The translations under genes were made by a program, and so were the position numbers. A stretch of DNA of 64,000 bases, taken from a virus. Numbering within the stretch: position 1 is the first letter of the stretch; every line of letters starts with the position of its first letter. Below, piece after piece: positions 1 through 8,237 of this stretch. The DNA lies in the IMG/VR virus record IMGVR_UViG_3300042309_002578, positions 62,001 to 126,000 of that record, one strand, 5' to 3'. A model generated the notes under the pieces. The model did no database searches. It was given only the letters and a program-made list of their open reading frames with translations, and had not been told where the DNA came from.

Positions 1-1530
1 AAAGAAAAATCACAAGCACTCACCCAGGAAGTATTTACCGGTAGCGCGAACTCGCAGAATGTTTTGCCACCAGTTTCAGAGCAAGTCAACTTAAGCAGCG
101 AAGAGGTGATCAGAAGACTATTTAGTTTATTTTCAAACAGAAAACTTGATGCTCAATACTATGGTTCTGTAAATGCACCAAGCTTCAATCGCATTAAAAT
201 TGGCATTGGAAATGGCACAAAATATAGCGTTCTTGACAAGCTATCTAAGGATATTAAAATTGCCTGTGCATTGCGGATTGATCCGTTAATTTCTGCCCAG
301 ACTGGCTATGTGGCCATAGATATTGCTAAATCTTCAGCAGATAGACGAATAATTCACTACGAAGATTATTCTCTGAAAATGGACAGAGAAAGGCTAACAT
401 TTGCGATTGGGGTAGATATTGAATGCAAGCTTGTCGAGGTTGATATGTCTTCGCCAGACAGTGTTTGTCCAAGTTTTTTGATTGGCGGAACACCAAGATG
501 TGGAAAATCTCAGCTTGTTATGAGCTTTGTAATATCCGTGATGGATCGATTTACACCAGAGCAAGTTCAATTTATAATTATTGACCCCAAGCAAGTAGAT
601 TTTAGAATCTTTGAAAATTTGGCGTGGGTAAAAGAATATAAGTGCTTTGCCGAAGATGCAATAGAAGTTTTGAATGACTTACTCGAAGAATCTCAAGACA
701 GATATTCAAAATTTGCCAAAGTCGGCGCACGAAATTTGGCAGAATATCAAGATATGGGATATAAAATGCCTCGGCTGGTTGTGATTTATGACGAGTACGC
801 CGACCATGTTGGCGACAAGGAAAACAAAGCGACACTTGAGAAGGTGTTGCCCAGGATTGCAGCGATCGCATCAGCAGCAGGGATTCATTTAGTATTCTCA
901 ACTCAACGCCCAGATAAGGATGTTGTGACCCCATTGATTAGATCAAACCTGCCCGGAAGGATAGCCCTCAGAACAAAAACAGCCGCCGATGGTGCAATTA
1001 TTATGGGTCGGGAATGTGCTGCGAATTATTTGCTTGGGCGTGGCGACTTGATTTACGATTCCCCAGAGGATGGATATGTTCGGTTGCAGTCACTTTTTGT
1101 TGGTGATATCAACAAAGTTAAGGAAATTGTTGCTGGACTTTCTGAAAAATACCCCAATAAAAATATTTTTTCAAGAACAAAAATTGCCGAAAAAATAGAC
1201 AGAGAAAAAGTGTATAACTCAAATGATATTATTGCCAGAACTAAAGCGGCTATGACAAATAAATCTCGAATAGGTGAGGGACTTTTAACAGTTACACAAG
1301 CGCAAACGGAGGAAGAGGTTTTAGTTGTCATCAGGCTGGCTTTACTAGAGGAGCAAAACCATGTTCTTTTGGTAATTAAATTGTGGGGAAATTTAAGTGA
1401 TTATCCGCCAGGAAATGCTAAATGTTTGATGGAGAAATATAGCAATTTACTGAAAGACTGCATAGTTGAAATAGAAAAACAAGGGTTTTCAAAATCAAAT
1501 AATTGGGGTTTTTCTGTAGAAAACATATAA
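1..1530 (+). CDS. FtsK/SpoIIIE-like DNA translocase (5' end outside window)
   Basis: ATP-driven double-stranded DNA pump of the FtsK/HerA type. The frame is open from base 1, so the start lies to the left; the TTG at 64 is not a convincing start. Seen: Walker A GGTPRCGKSQ at about nt 484-513, Walker B LVVIYDEYAD at about nt 775-804, and the FtsK-like stretch IHLVFSTQRPDKDVVTP followed by RSNLPGRIALRT. The last 150 residues are not a recognisable gamma domain. In a phage or plasmid such a protein could serve conjugation, segregation or packaging; nothing nearby decides. No terminase is visible in the window, so a packaging role is possible but only speculation. Confidence 0.85.
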   Translation, partial: KEKSQALTQEVFTGSANSQNVLPPVSEQVNLSSEEVIRRLFSLFSNRKLDAQYYGSVNAPSFNRIKIGIGNGTKYSVLDKLSKDIKIACALRIDPLISAQTGYVAIDIAKSSADRRIIHYEDYSLKMDRERLTFAIGVDIECKLVEVDMSSPDSVCPSFLIGGTPRCGKSQLVMSFVISVMDRFTPEQVQFIIIDPKQVDFRIFENLAWVKEYKCFAEDAIEVLNDLLEESQDRYSKFAKVGARNLAEYQDMGYKMPRLVVIYDEYADHVGDKENKATLEKVLPRIAAIASAAGIHLVFSTQRPDKDVVTPLIRSNLPGRIALRTKTAADGAIIMGRECAANYLLGRGDLIYDSPEDGYVRLQSLFVGDINKVKEIVAGLSEKYPNKNIFSRTKIAEKIDREKVYNSNDIIARTKAAMTNKSRIGEGLLTVTQAQTEEEVLVVIRLALLEEQNHVLLVIKLWGNLSDYPPGNAKCLMEKYSNLLKDCIVEIEKQGFSKSNNWGFSVENI

Positions 1531-1548
1531 AAAGTTTCACCAAAAATA

Positions 1549-1577
1549 TTGACTTTTTATATGTTTTTGGGTATTAT
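1549..1577 (+). promoter_or_regulatory. Sigma70-type promoter, divergent member of the GTTAACC set
   Basis: TTGACT, 17 bp, TATTAT, upstream of the gene at 1624. It shares TTGACTTT and GTATTATA with the recurrent promoter family but lacks the GTTAACC core. Confidence 0.5.
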
Positions 1578-1607
1578 ATATACAGAAAAATAAAACACCA
1601 AATTCAA

Positions 1608-1661
1608 TCAAAAAAGAAGCAAAATGGATACAAGTCAAAAAAGAAGCAAAATGGATACAAG
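1608..1661 (+). repeat. 27-bp perfect tandem duplication spanning a start codon
   Basis: Copies at 1608-1634 and 1635-1661 each contain the purine-rich AAAAAGAAGCAAA followed by ATGGATACAAG. The duplication is nine codons long and in frame, so the gene has two equivalent initiation sites. Confidence 0.9.
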
Positions 1662-1962
1662 ATCGCAGCTAAAAAAAGACGTTTCTGGCTTCATAAAAGA
1701 AGTTGTAGGAGTTGATGACCAAGACTTTAGAGATAAAGTCTTGGATGTAATCTGGAATTGTCCATTCGATGGTTATGACATAACTGGCGAGGAAAACAAA
1801 AACATCAAAGACTTAAACGAGGAGTACATAAAACAGATTCCTAAAGAAGAACACAAGAGTTTTATTCCTCGACTAAAAATTCTTCACCCTAGGTACTACC
1901 TAACTCTAAGAATTTTTGTGAGAAGGTTTGAGGCAATAGTCAAAAATGAATTAAAACATTAA
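1624..1962 (+). CDS. Hypothetical protein, 112 aa
   Basis: No family recognised. It is a charged, soluble-looking protein with a helical C-terminal half (RYYLTLRIFVRRFEAIVKNE). Because of the 27-bp duplication, translation may begin at 1624 or nine codons later at 1651, giving 112 or 103 residues; the local purine-rich leader is the same for both. It has its own promoter at 1549 and is closed by the hairpin at 1978, so it appears to be a single-gene unit. Confidence 0.6.
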   Translation: MDTSQKRSKMDTRSQLKKDVSGFIKEVVGVDDQDFRDKVLDVIWNCPFDGYDITGEENKNIKDLNEEYIKQIPKEEHKSFIPRLKILHPRYYLTLRIFVRRFEAIVKNELKH

Positions 1963-1977
1963 TTGTGTCACACAGCA

Positions 1978-2012
1978 ATGATAGTATAGCTAACGACTAT
2001 ACTATCATTTTA
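1978..2012 (+). terminator. Rho-independent terminator
   Basis: A perfect 12-bp stem (ATGATAGTATAG and its complement) with a 7-nt loop is followed by TTTTAAAA, directly after the gene ending at 1962. Confidence 0.75.
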
Positions 2013-2093
2013 AAAGTGCAGTCGAAAATATGAGCAAGTTAGACATTTTTAGCTTCACAAAAGATGTTGTTTGTAATAAATCAAGGAAAAACA

Positions 2094-2387
2094 ATGAGTA
2101 AGAATATTTTGACCCACAGGGAAGCAGCGCACGTTCTTTCAGATATGTTAATTGCATCTGGATTCAAAAAAGCCAACGTATGGGACAAAGAAAAAGATGA
2201 AACACAAATAAACATTAAAAATGGGTTTATAATAGTTTCTCCAAGAACGCGATCAAAGGGTCAGGTTCGTGTTTTTGGCGATGATATAGAAAATTTTAAA
2301 AAAGTCATTGAAGACTTTAATTTTCGTTTTACCGTAGTAGGGGTAGCGAAGAGAGAAATGGTTTTACAGCGAGGGCTAATCTATTAA
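2094..2387 (+). CDS. Hypothetical protein, 97 aa
   Basis: No family recognised. The start at 2094 is preferred over 2064 because AAGGAAA lies just upstream of ATGAGTAAG. The protein has an alpha-beta look: an N-terminal helix (HREAAHVLSDMLIASGF), two beta stretches around INIKNGFIIVSPR, and a helix ending in DFNFRFTVVGV. It is closed by the terminator at 2401. Confidence 0.6.
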   Translation: MSKNILTHREAAHVLSDMLIASGFKKANVWDKEKDETQINIKNGFIIVSPRTRSKGQVRVFGDDIENFKKVIEDFNFRFTVVGVAKREMVLQRGLIY

Positions 2388-2400
2388 ATTGGATTAAAAA

Positions 2401-2445
2401 ACGGAGCGATCTCATTTTATTTTTTTGTGTGATCACTCTGTTTTT
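2401..2445 (+). terminator. Rho-independent terminator
   Basis: ACGGAGCGATC pairs with GATCACTCTGT (one mismatch, one wobble) and is followed by TTTTT. Confidence 0.7.
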
Positions 2446-2494
2446 AGGCAGAATTAATATCAATAGATATGTTTATAAAATTGGGAGACTAGAA

Positions 2495-2692
2495 ATGGAT
2501 AACACAGGTTTAAGTTGCAGAGGTGGGGACACTGCGGTAGTAATTACACCAGATTCAAAGGCTATAGAGAACAAGCGTTGTGGCGCGAAAATCTACACTC
2601 ACTGCGTAATTACAAAACACATTAATTTACCGGGTTGGGGCTGGTTCAAATGGTGTACTTCTCTTCTCTGGAAGAAGCTAAATATTGCGTAA
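2495..2692 (+). CDS. Small hypothetical protein, 65 aa
   Basis: Start chosen for GGGAGACTAGAA before ATGGATAAC. The protein contains four cysteines and a tryptophan-rich C-terminus (LPGWGWFKWCTSLLWKK), which could bind a membrane or metal; this is speculation. No family recognised. Confidence 0.4.
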   Translation: MDNTGLSCRGGDTAVVITPDSKAIENKRCGAKIYTHCVITKHINLPGWGWFKWCTSLLWKKLNIA

Positions 2693-2874
2693 CAGAAGAA
2701 ATCCCCAAGAGCGAGGCTGCATAGGGATTTACAGATATTAAAATTGCAGAATGTAAAATGGTATCTCCATTTTAACTATAGTACCAAAATCAAAAGTGCT
2801 TAGTTGCACGTTTTTTAGTTTCCTCTTCTATCGTGGAGTAGTAAAACTGCTTGGGATAGAAGCAAATATTGTTT

Positions 2875-3190
2875 TTATCTGCGAATAATGATGCCCTTTT
2901 GGGCAGTTAAATATATGAAAGTAGCAGTTGTGATCTCCATTGACCGAAAAGACGGGACACAAGCCCCGTCCTTCTAGGACGGCTTTATGTTAAAATTTGG
3001 TCATAGTCGCCTTATGGCATTGGGAGACTTTAAACGGACATGGAGGGACGATAAGACCACTTGTGGCGTGTTTCATTGAAGTGTCAAGAATCACCGCACC
3101 TTCAGATCGGTGAGTATGTCAAGAGTCCCATATCGGAACTTCCTCAATATTTATAAGTGCTGCTTTGATTGTGTTTTGTGTTTTGTTCAT
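2875..3190 (-). pseudogene. Small gene (45 aa) split by an IS200/IS605-type element
   Basis: On the minus strand AAGGATTTAAAAA precedes an ATG at 3190, which opens MNKTQNTIKAALINIEEVPI and then runs into a stop at the element boundary. Joining 3190-3123 directly to 2944-2875, thus removing 2945-3122, gives exactly 138 nt: an uninterrupted 45-codon frame ending TAKGIIIRR-like (residues LTAQKGIIIRR) and TAA. The reconstructed product has no recognised family. The restored frame supports both the existence of the gene and the element boundaries. Confidence 0.55.
2945..3122 (+). mobile_element. Minimal IS200/IS605-type element (178 bp, no transposase)
   Basis: The left end follows TTGAC and has the GACGGGACACAAGCCCCGTC hairpin with CTTCTAGGACGGC, as at left ends of cyanobacterial IS605-like elements. 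The right end has GAATCACCGCACC-loop-GGTGAGTATGTCAA, resembling the 3' end of a TnpB OMEGA RNA, with flanking gene sequence starting immediately after GTCAA where a guide would be. No tnpA or tnpB frame remains, so mobility would need enzymes from elsewhere. The family call is from memory of such ends. Confidence 0.55.
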
Positions 3191-3220
3191 TTTTTAAATC
3201 CTTGTAAATTCCGATAACAA

Positions 3221-3269
3221 AATAATCTTCGGTGATAGGTCGAGAATAGACCTATCACCAAAGATTATT
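3221..3269 (-). terminator. Strong hairpin terminator
   Basis: Arms 3221-3241 and 3249-3269 pair over 21 bp with one mismatch and a 7-nt loop. The hairpin overlaps the stop codon of the minus-strand gene at 3265; A/T runs flank it. Confidence 0.7.
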
Positions 3270-3654
3270 TTTGGTTGTGATAATCTTTTCCTGTCCAGTA
3301 GTGGTCTTTGTAAGTATCGAAGTATCTCCCTTCCATTTGAGAGAGGATGCTGTCCACTCTATCCTTAATTTCAGGAATACAATCTATTAGGGTATTGTAT
3401 GATTCTCCTCGTAATCCCGCAAAAGAGCCAGGAGCGCAGTTTCCATGTTGACAGTCAAGCATTTTTCCTTCGTCGTCCAGTGTGTGAATGTAAGCCCCAA
3501 CTCCTGGCGGATGCTTCCACTCTTGGACTTCCATACATACATAAATACTCTGAGGAAAATAGTGAAGTTTTCTCTCAACTTCAATAACCGATCTCTCTGG
3601 GGCAGCCGGAACAAATCCGTTCCAAAATCCAATGTTTAATTTTACTTGTGGCAT
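3265..3654 (-). CDS. Hypothetical protein, 129 aa
   Basis: No family recognised. It is a soluble protein with several Cys/His (CQHGNCAPGSF near residue 70) and an aromatic-rich C-terminus ending FDTYKDHYWTGKDYHNQK. It has a clear member of the GTTAACC promoter family 32 bp upstream and a 21-bp terminator over its stop codon, so it is a one-gene unit. Confidence 0.6.
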   Translation of the reverse strand: MPQVKLNIGFWNGFVPAAPERSVIEVERKLHYFPQSIYVCMEVQEWKHPPGVGAYIHTLDDEGKMLDCQHGNCAPGSFAGLRGESYNTLIDCIPEIKDRVDSILSQMEGRYFDTYKDHYWTGKDYHNQK

Positions 3655-3685
3655 ATCTGTTTTTTGCGTTTTTGTCTATGTGTCT

Positions 3686-3714
3686 ATAATACTGCGGTTA
3701 ACGAACAAAGTCAA
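3686..3714 (-). promoter_or_regulatory. GTTAACC-family promoter
   Basis: On the minus strand: TTGACT, 17-bp spacer containing GTTAACCGCAG, then TATTAT. It drives the gene at 3265-3654. Confidence 0.8.
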
Positions 3715-3929
3715 CTCTGTTTTCAAATTATTTTGTTGCCACCCTGAATATCAGGGTGATGCACTTTCGCTAATGCTTTATACTCCTTTTTTAGATCTTC
3801 TCTCTATTGGCGCATTCACACCAAGAACCCTAAATGCCGTTTTGTAATCCATGTCTTTGTGTTATTTTTGCTTATTATATAGTACATCGGATAACACAAA
3901 AAATCAACTAAATTTCAAAAATTTATGTA

Positions 3930-4532
3930 CTACCAGTTTAAATCACTTGTGTTTATTCTGTCTGGCTTTCTTCTGCGAGTAAAATTTCTCGACAAAGAGC
4001 TTAATTCTGCGATTCTTATTAATTCCTCTATCTCTTCATCCAAGTATTCAATAAACTCAACTATTTTTATTAGCTTGATGCAAATGGTGTAGGTTTTATT
4101 CAACTCTTGAACCCTAACATCTATTAAAGATGTTAATCCGTCAACATCTTTAATTTTTTCTCGTAGCTCCTTTATTTCTTTGTCTTGGGAATTATTAATC
4201 CCATTCATGTCACGTCTTGCAGTATTTATAGCTTGATTTAGCTGCGTTTCTATCTCTTCCGCCCCCTTTATTCTTGTGTTTTTAATTGTCTGTATCCAAC
4301 TCCAAAAAATTATCGCAACTGAAGACATCGAAAAAAATGCTGTTGTAATAAATGACCCCGTGCGATCGTTAAAAATTGACGACAACAAAAACGGAACAGA
4401 TAAAGATGCTTCAACCAACCCAACAATTAATAACAAAGAAAGCAAAAGATCACCATTGTTTTTTTGCTTTCTGCTTTTACTTATTTTTTTAAGAGTGCTG
4501 CGATTATTCTTAAATATGCCGGCTCGTGTCAT
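3930..4532 (-). CDS. Membrane protein with coiled coil, 200 aa
   Basis: Two transmembrane helices lie at about residues 27-50 (LLLSLLLIVGLVEASL) and 62-82 (ITTAFFSMSSVAIIFWSWI), followed by a long charged helical region (KEIKELREKIKDVDGL) and a basic tail. Start at 4532 is chosen for GAGG upstream of ATGACACG. It overlaps the 3' end of the FHA gene by 23 bp, so the two are translationally coupled and probably work together, for example as a membrane anchor and a phosphothreonine reader. That partnership is inferred from position only. Confidence 0.6.
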   Translation of the reverse strand: MTRAGIFKNNRSTLKKISKSRKQKNNGDLLLSLLLIVGLVEASLSVPFLLSSIFNDRTGSFITTAFFSMSSVAIIFWSWIQTIKNTRIKGAEEIETQLNQAINTARRDMNGINNSQDKEIKELREKIKDVDGLTSLIDVRVQELNKTYTICIKLIKIVEFIEYLDEEIEELIRIAELSSLSRNFTRRRKPDRINTSDLNW

Positions 4533-4902
4533 TTTCTTTTGCCTCAAAGCTATTGTTAAAAATTATGTTTGGATACTCCTGATGAGAAAATATAATGCAG
4601 TCTCCATTGGATAGCTTTGCATCACGAAAATCTAAATAAGTTTGTCCATTGATCATTGTCGGGTATTTTGGCAATATTATTTTCCCGTCTGTGCCAAAAT
4701 ACCCATCTAAAATGATCCAATCGAATATTACACTTTTGTGCGATCTATACCTGCGAATATCGCATTGTTTTCTGCTTATGGTTGGAATAGGCAAAACAAC
4801 GTCCCTGTCTTTTCTGCTGCCTATTGTAATTATTGATTTGTCCGTTATATCAAGTACGCTTTTCTGTGCGTTCGATATGTTTATTTCTAACCATACTTGC
4901 AT
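4510..4902 (-). CDS. FHA-domain protein, 130 aa
   Basis: Single forkhead-associated domain, the phosphothreonine-peptide reader fold. Seen in order: IITIGSRKDRDVVLP (the G-R strand), TISRKQCDI (the S-R-x-H region, with Q-C in place of H), IILDGYFGTDGKI (D-G/N-G turn), MINGQ and LSNGDCIIF. The whole protein is about the size of one FHA domain with short extensions. It overlaps the downstream membrane protein gene. No kinase gene is visible here, so the phosphorylated partner would be a host or distant protein. Confidence 0.8.
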   Translation of the reverse strand: MQVWLEINISNAQKSVLDITDKSIITIGSRKDRDVVLPIPTISRKQCDIRRYRSHKSVIFDWIILDGYFGTDGKIILPKYPTMINGQTYLDFRDAKLSNGDCIIFSHQEYPNIIFNNSFEAKENDTSRHI

Positions 4903-5021
4903 ATTTCAATAACAAAATTTTTGTCCATATAAACTTTATCACACTTCTGTTGCTATTGTATAGTACAATTATCTAGTTGTTGGCACTAGGTGTCACAACC
5001 ATTTAAATATTGTGAGGTCTT

Positions 5022-5174
5022 ATGAAAATTAACCAAGATTTAGCAACAACTGTTGTTGGAACTGTCTCTTTGATTTTTGCAACATTGGGAGCTTTAGATT
5101 TTATCCCACTCCCAAACGCCTTATTTGCTTGTGGTGTATGCACACAAATAATTTCTTATTTCGTGAAAAAATAG
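5022..5174 (+). CDS. Small membrane protein, 50 aa (holin-like?)
   Basis: ATG at 5022 follows GTGAGGTCTT. The protein is a short N-terminus and two hydrophobic segments, VVGTVSLIFATLGALDF and ALFACGVCTQIISYF, ending in VKK. Size and topology fit a small phage holin, but nothing else proves it. It sits just before the convergent baseplate gene at 5178, three bases from its stop codon. Confidence 0.55.
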   Translation: MKINQDLATTVVGTVSLIFATLGALDFIPLPNALFACGVCTQIISYFVKK

Positions 5175-5177
5175 TCA

Positions 5178-6095
5178 TCAATTCCCTAGTGGAGTTTGAC
5201 TATAGTTTAAATAATCTTGCCCAGGCTTCAATTTTAAAGATGTTATCCCAGTTCCACCAACGATTTTTTTGCCATTGCTCTGAACAATTGACCCTAGGTT
5301 TGCTCCATTTGAATAAAAACTTGCGACACCAGTATTTTTGTCTACTTTAATTTCATAATTTCCGTTTTTAAATGGGGAAACAATCGAAGATTGATCAAGC
5401 CTTGGGAGCATTTTTACAATATATTCCTTCGCTGCTTTCATAATATCGTTTTGTTCTCTAACGGATAATGGTAGCGGGGGACTTCCTTTTTTGATATTGC
5501 TACTCACAACATCATTTCTTCTCTTTTGGTCAGATTGTTCTTGTTGAAATTTGGTAACTGGTTTCGGCACTTTTAATAAAGTCATCGACATCGTGATCTT
5601 TGCTGCCTCGCCACCCAAGGATGTGTCGCGGTTATATTTTACTTGCTGCATAACACAAGGTTCAAATCTTTCTGAACCCATTCTGAATGATAGAATTTTT
5701 GGCGCATAGATATTGTTCTCTGTCTCTGCTTTTGTTAGCGCGATCGCCCCTTCGATAATCGGTCGCAGCGATTTACCAAAATAATACGAAGAGAGAGTCA
5801 TATCACTAATTACCAGAGTCCCATCGTTACTGTGATTGAAGACTTGATTCGGTGTCTTGTTTGATAATGTAGGAATTTCTGTGTAATCTGCTGCGTATGG
5901 ACCAAAATCAACTTGGCAAGGATTCATTAAAAAAGTATAGACAACGCTCTCTTCTGCCCCTACGGTATTGTAATCAAGCAATACTGCCTCTATCTCCTCT
6001 TCTGCCTCATTCTTGGGTACGTCGGGCAAACTATCCCAAGCAGTTTTATTGTAGCCGTATGGCAAATAACTCAAAGAAACAACATTTTCTGGCAT
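5178..6095 (-). CDS. CIS-tube/gp53-like baseplate protein, 305 aa
   Basis: Probable adaptor between tail tube and baseplate hub in a contractile tail. Residues about 50-180 carry the pattern of the contractile-injection-system tube-adaptor family: FLMNPCQVDFGPYAADY, LVISDMTLSSYYFGKS, APKILSFRMGSERFEPCVM and ITMSMTLLKVP. The C-terminal 120 residues, after a charged linker (FQQEQSDQKRR), are unassigned. It lies apart from the main tail cluster but is the same orientation as the hub gene at 12.7 kb. Confidence 0.65.
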   Translation of the reverse strand: MPENVVSLSYLPYGYNKTAWDSLPDVPKNEAEEEIEAVLLDYNTVGAEESVVYTFLMNPCQVDFGPYAADYTEIPTLSNKTPNQVFNHSNDGTLVISDMTLSSYYFGKSLRPIIEGAIALTKAETENNIYAPKILSFRMGSERFEPCVMQQVKYNRDTSLGGEAAKITMSMTLLKVPKPVTKFQQEQSDQKRRNDVVSSNIKKGSPPLPLSVREQNDIMKAAKEYIVKMLPRLDQSSIVSPFKNGNYEIKVDKNTGVASFYSNGANLGSIVQSNGKKIVGGTGITSLKLKPGQDYLNYSQTPLGN

Positions 6096-6119
6096 ATTTT
6101 CACAATATTAATTATGTCG

Positions 6120-6148
6120 TTGACAATATTGTATTTATATCGTATACT
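6120..6148 (+). promoter_or_regulatory. AATATTG-type promoter
   Basis: TTGACA, 17-bp spacer containing ATATTGTATTTATATCG, then TATACT, upstream of the gene at 6196. Confidence 0.7.
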
Positions 6149-6195
6149 AAATACAGAGCAAAACATATACATAGTAACACAAAAAACGCACAAAA

Positions 6196-6696
6196 ATGAC
6201 CTCTTTATTTAGTAGAACAGCAGAGATTAACGTCAGCCTAGCAAAGAAGTTTGAGAAATGCGGATGGGCATCGGGAGTTTTTAACTTCCTGTGTTTAATT
6301 ATGTACTTCTGGAATGTTTATTCCAAGGCGAACATTATTTACCGATTCGCCGGTAGTTTTGTGGCGAGTGCCGTAATAATTGCCATTGAATTTGCTGCAA
6401 TGTCAATCATCTTTGACCCCTCGGTTTTGGATGATTTTATGGCGCAAACAAAGTCAGAAAACGAATTTAGCAAATTAGTGGGTGTGTTGTCTGTAATATT
6501 TTTAAGCTGTCTTGCCGCTGCGACCTTTTATTATGATTACACAATCAATATCGCTCAAATGCGGATGGGAAAAACCATTGACTCTCAGATATTGGCAGTA
6601 GTAATGGTTTTAATATCGGAAGTATTCTTTTGGACATCTGCCGTATTGTCTTCCGCTGCAAAAAATAACGCCGGCAACACCGGAAGCAGACGATAA
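6196..6696 (+). CDS. Four-helix membrane protein, 166 aa
   Basis: Four predicted transmembrane stretches: about 25-43 (GVFNFLCLIMYFWNVY), 52-72 (FAGSFVASAVIIAIEFAAM), 93-112 (VGVLSVIFLSCLAAATF) and 130-152 (ILAVVMVLISEVFFWTSAVL). The N-terminus and the tail are polar. No family recognised. It is first in a run of three membrane-protein genes ending at the terminator at 7081. Confidence 0.65.
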   Translation: MTSLFSRTAEINVSLAKKFEKCGWASGVFNFLCLIMYFWNVYSKANIIYRFAGSFVASAVIIAIEFAAMSIIFDPSVLDDFMAQTKSENEFSKLVGVLSVIFLSCLAAATFYYDYTINIAQMRMGKTIDSQILAVVMVLISEVFFWTSAVLSSAAKNNAGNTGSRR

Positions 6697-6763
6697 TAAG
6701 TATAGTATCTTTATTTAAATAAAAATACTTGTCACACAAAAACAACAACATAGGAGCATTACA

Positions 6764-6952
6764 ATGTCTTTGCCGCAGAAATTAAAACTAAATGGAATCG
6801 TTGTCTTTATGTCATTTATGTCAGCACTTATTGTCTTGGCGATAATAATACTTATGCTTGTACAACAAGGAATAGGTCTTGATGGTTTCATAATTATAAT
6901 TTTTTGTGCGATAGTTATTTTTATGTTGGTGACTCGCCCTAGAACAAAATGA
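6764..6952 (+). CDS. Two-helix membrane protein, 62 aa
   Basis: ATG follows ATAGGAGCATTACA. Two hydrophobic helices (FMSFMSALIVLAIIILML and IIIIFCAIVIFMLV) separated by a short loop. Its stop overlaps the ATG of the next gene (ATGA), so both are coupled. Size and topology resemble a holin or lysis regulator; unproven. Confidence 0.6.
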   Translation: MSLPQKLKLNGIVVFMSFMSALIVLAIIILMLVQQGIGLDGFIIIIFCAIVIFMLVTRPRTK

Positions 6953-7077
6953 TAGAAGAAATAAACCAAAAAACAATAAACGCACTGTTTTTCTTTGTCT
7001 TGTTTGTTTTGACTCTCTTTTTCTTGGTAGGGGCGACAGCAAAAATATCTGGAATCATTGCACTATATAGCAATTAA
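6949..7077 (+). CDS. Single-helix membrane protein, 42 aa
   Basis: Starts inside ATGA with the previous stop codon. It has a short polar N-terminus, one hydrophobic helix (ALFFFVLFVLTLFFLVG) and a short tail. It is probably made together with the 62-aa protein; a paired holin or membrane-complex role is a guess from the gene arrangement. Confidence 0.55.
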   Translation: MIEEINQKTINALFFFVLFVLTLFFLVGATAKISGIIALYSN

Positions 7078-7080
7078 ATT

Positions 7081-7127
7081 AAAAAAATATCAAGACAATA
7101 TCACATAAATTGTCTTGATATTTTTTT
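7081..7127 (+). terminator. Rho-independent terminator
   Basis: A perfect 19-bp stem (AAAAAAATATCAAGACAAT and complement) with a 9-nt loop ends in seven T. Its right arm includes the -35 of the next promoter. Confidence 0.85.
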
Positions 7128-7144
7128 AATTTGTGTATTATAAT
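7115..7144 (+). promoter_or_regulatory. Promoter embedded in the preceding terminator
   Basis: TTGATA within the right terminator arm, 18 bp, TATAAT at 7139-7144, upstream of the gene at 7179. Confidence 0.55.
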
Positions 7145-7178
7145 TTTTAATAAGGCAAGTATATTGATGGAGCTTATT

Positions 7179-8027
7179 ATGTCAGTCTTGGGCAACAAAG
7201 ATTTAGGTCAGAACAATTTTTTTCAAGCCGTTGGTGTTATATCTGGGGACGTTCAATTTGAGTCCACTAGTGCCTCTATAAAAATAGGGAATAATAAATA
7301 TAAATTATGTTTCAGTAAAGTTGGAATGTTCCAGCAACTTAAAAAAGCAGCAAAATCCAATAACATCAAGAGATTGGTTGTCTACCCAATATTGACACAT
7401 TTCCCAGGACAGACAGCGCACAAAATAAGCTTTGATGTTATTGGATTTAGAGGCTCTAAGGAAAACAGCAACACAACTGATTTAGACAAGAGACTAGACG
7501 ATCTGGAGTTTAAAATCTGTGGGATTTGGCAATATATACCTGTGTGCAAAACCCCATGTATTTCTGTTTTTAGAAATTTCACAGATAACCTTGTCGCCAC
7601 TCTTGGTAAATGCACAGCAATAGAGAAGGCTTTGTTAACAAAAACAAATCATGTACCAGTAAATGTATATGGCAGCAATTTGAGTTTTTTACCTAAAGCC
7701 TATCGTTTTATAAAGCCAAGAGAAGGAGAAAAACAAAATGTCTATAGCCCATTTTTCGTATCAACAAAAGTAAGGTTTGATCCACAAAATGATGGATTTA
7801 CGTTTGTTGAGCTTTTGTGTCCACCAAGCACTAAAAGTCCCAAATATATAAAACTCCAGAAAGAGGAAAAGGCTGCGGCAGCAAAAGCAAGGCTTGAGAA
7901 AAAACGCGAAACTAGCACAGATACCGCAAAAACAGATGTTGTTTTTGCGCCTCCAATAAAGCCACGAAAAAAAGCGTATACATCACCACAAAAACCAATA
8001 CTCAAAAAACATCTTAATGTATGTTAG
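7179..8027 (+). CDS. Hypothetical protein, 282 aa
   Basis: Start at 7179 is preferred (GGAG upstream; the more upstream candidates lie at the -10). The N-terminal 200 residues look globular and alpha-beta, with phrases such as RLVVYPILTHFPG and GFRGSKENSN. The C-terminal 60 residues are low-complexity and basic, rich in K, A and P (EEKAAAAKARLEKKRE, IKPRKKAYTSPQKP), as in nucleic-acid-binding tails. No family recognised; a plasmid or phage DNA-metabolism protein is possible. Confidence 0.6.
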   Translation: MSVLGNKDLGQNNFFQAVGVISGDVQFESTSASIKIGNNKYKLCFSKVGMFQQLKKAAKSNNIKRLVVYPILTHFPGQTAHKISFDVIGFRGSKENSNTTDLDKRLDDLEFKICGIWQYIPVCKTPCISVFRNFTDNLVATLGKCTAIEKALLTKTNHVPVNVYGSNLSFLPKAYRFIKPREGEKQNVYSPFFVSTKVRFDPQNDGFTFVELLCPPSTKSPKYIKLQKEEKAAAAKARLEKKRETSTDTAKTDVVFAPPIKPRKKAYTSPQKPILKKHLNVC

Positions 8028-8237
8028 AGTATTTTTGAGATTCCGTTGTGTGCGCCTATTTTTTGGGCATTTAAAGGGCGTTCTAGTTTCTACCTCAGAA
8101 AAGAATTTCCCCAATTAAAAAAACTACCGTCTCTTTGGACAAGTAGTTATTTTGTAAGCACCGCAGGGAATGTTAGTGGTGAATCGGTGAGGAAATATAT
8201 TGAAGATCCGCATCACGGATAATACAGAAAATACCAC

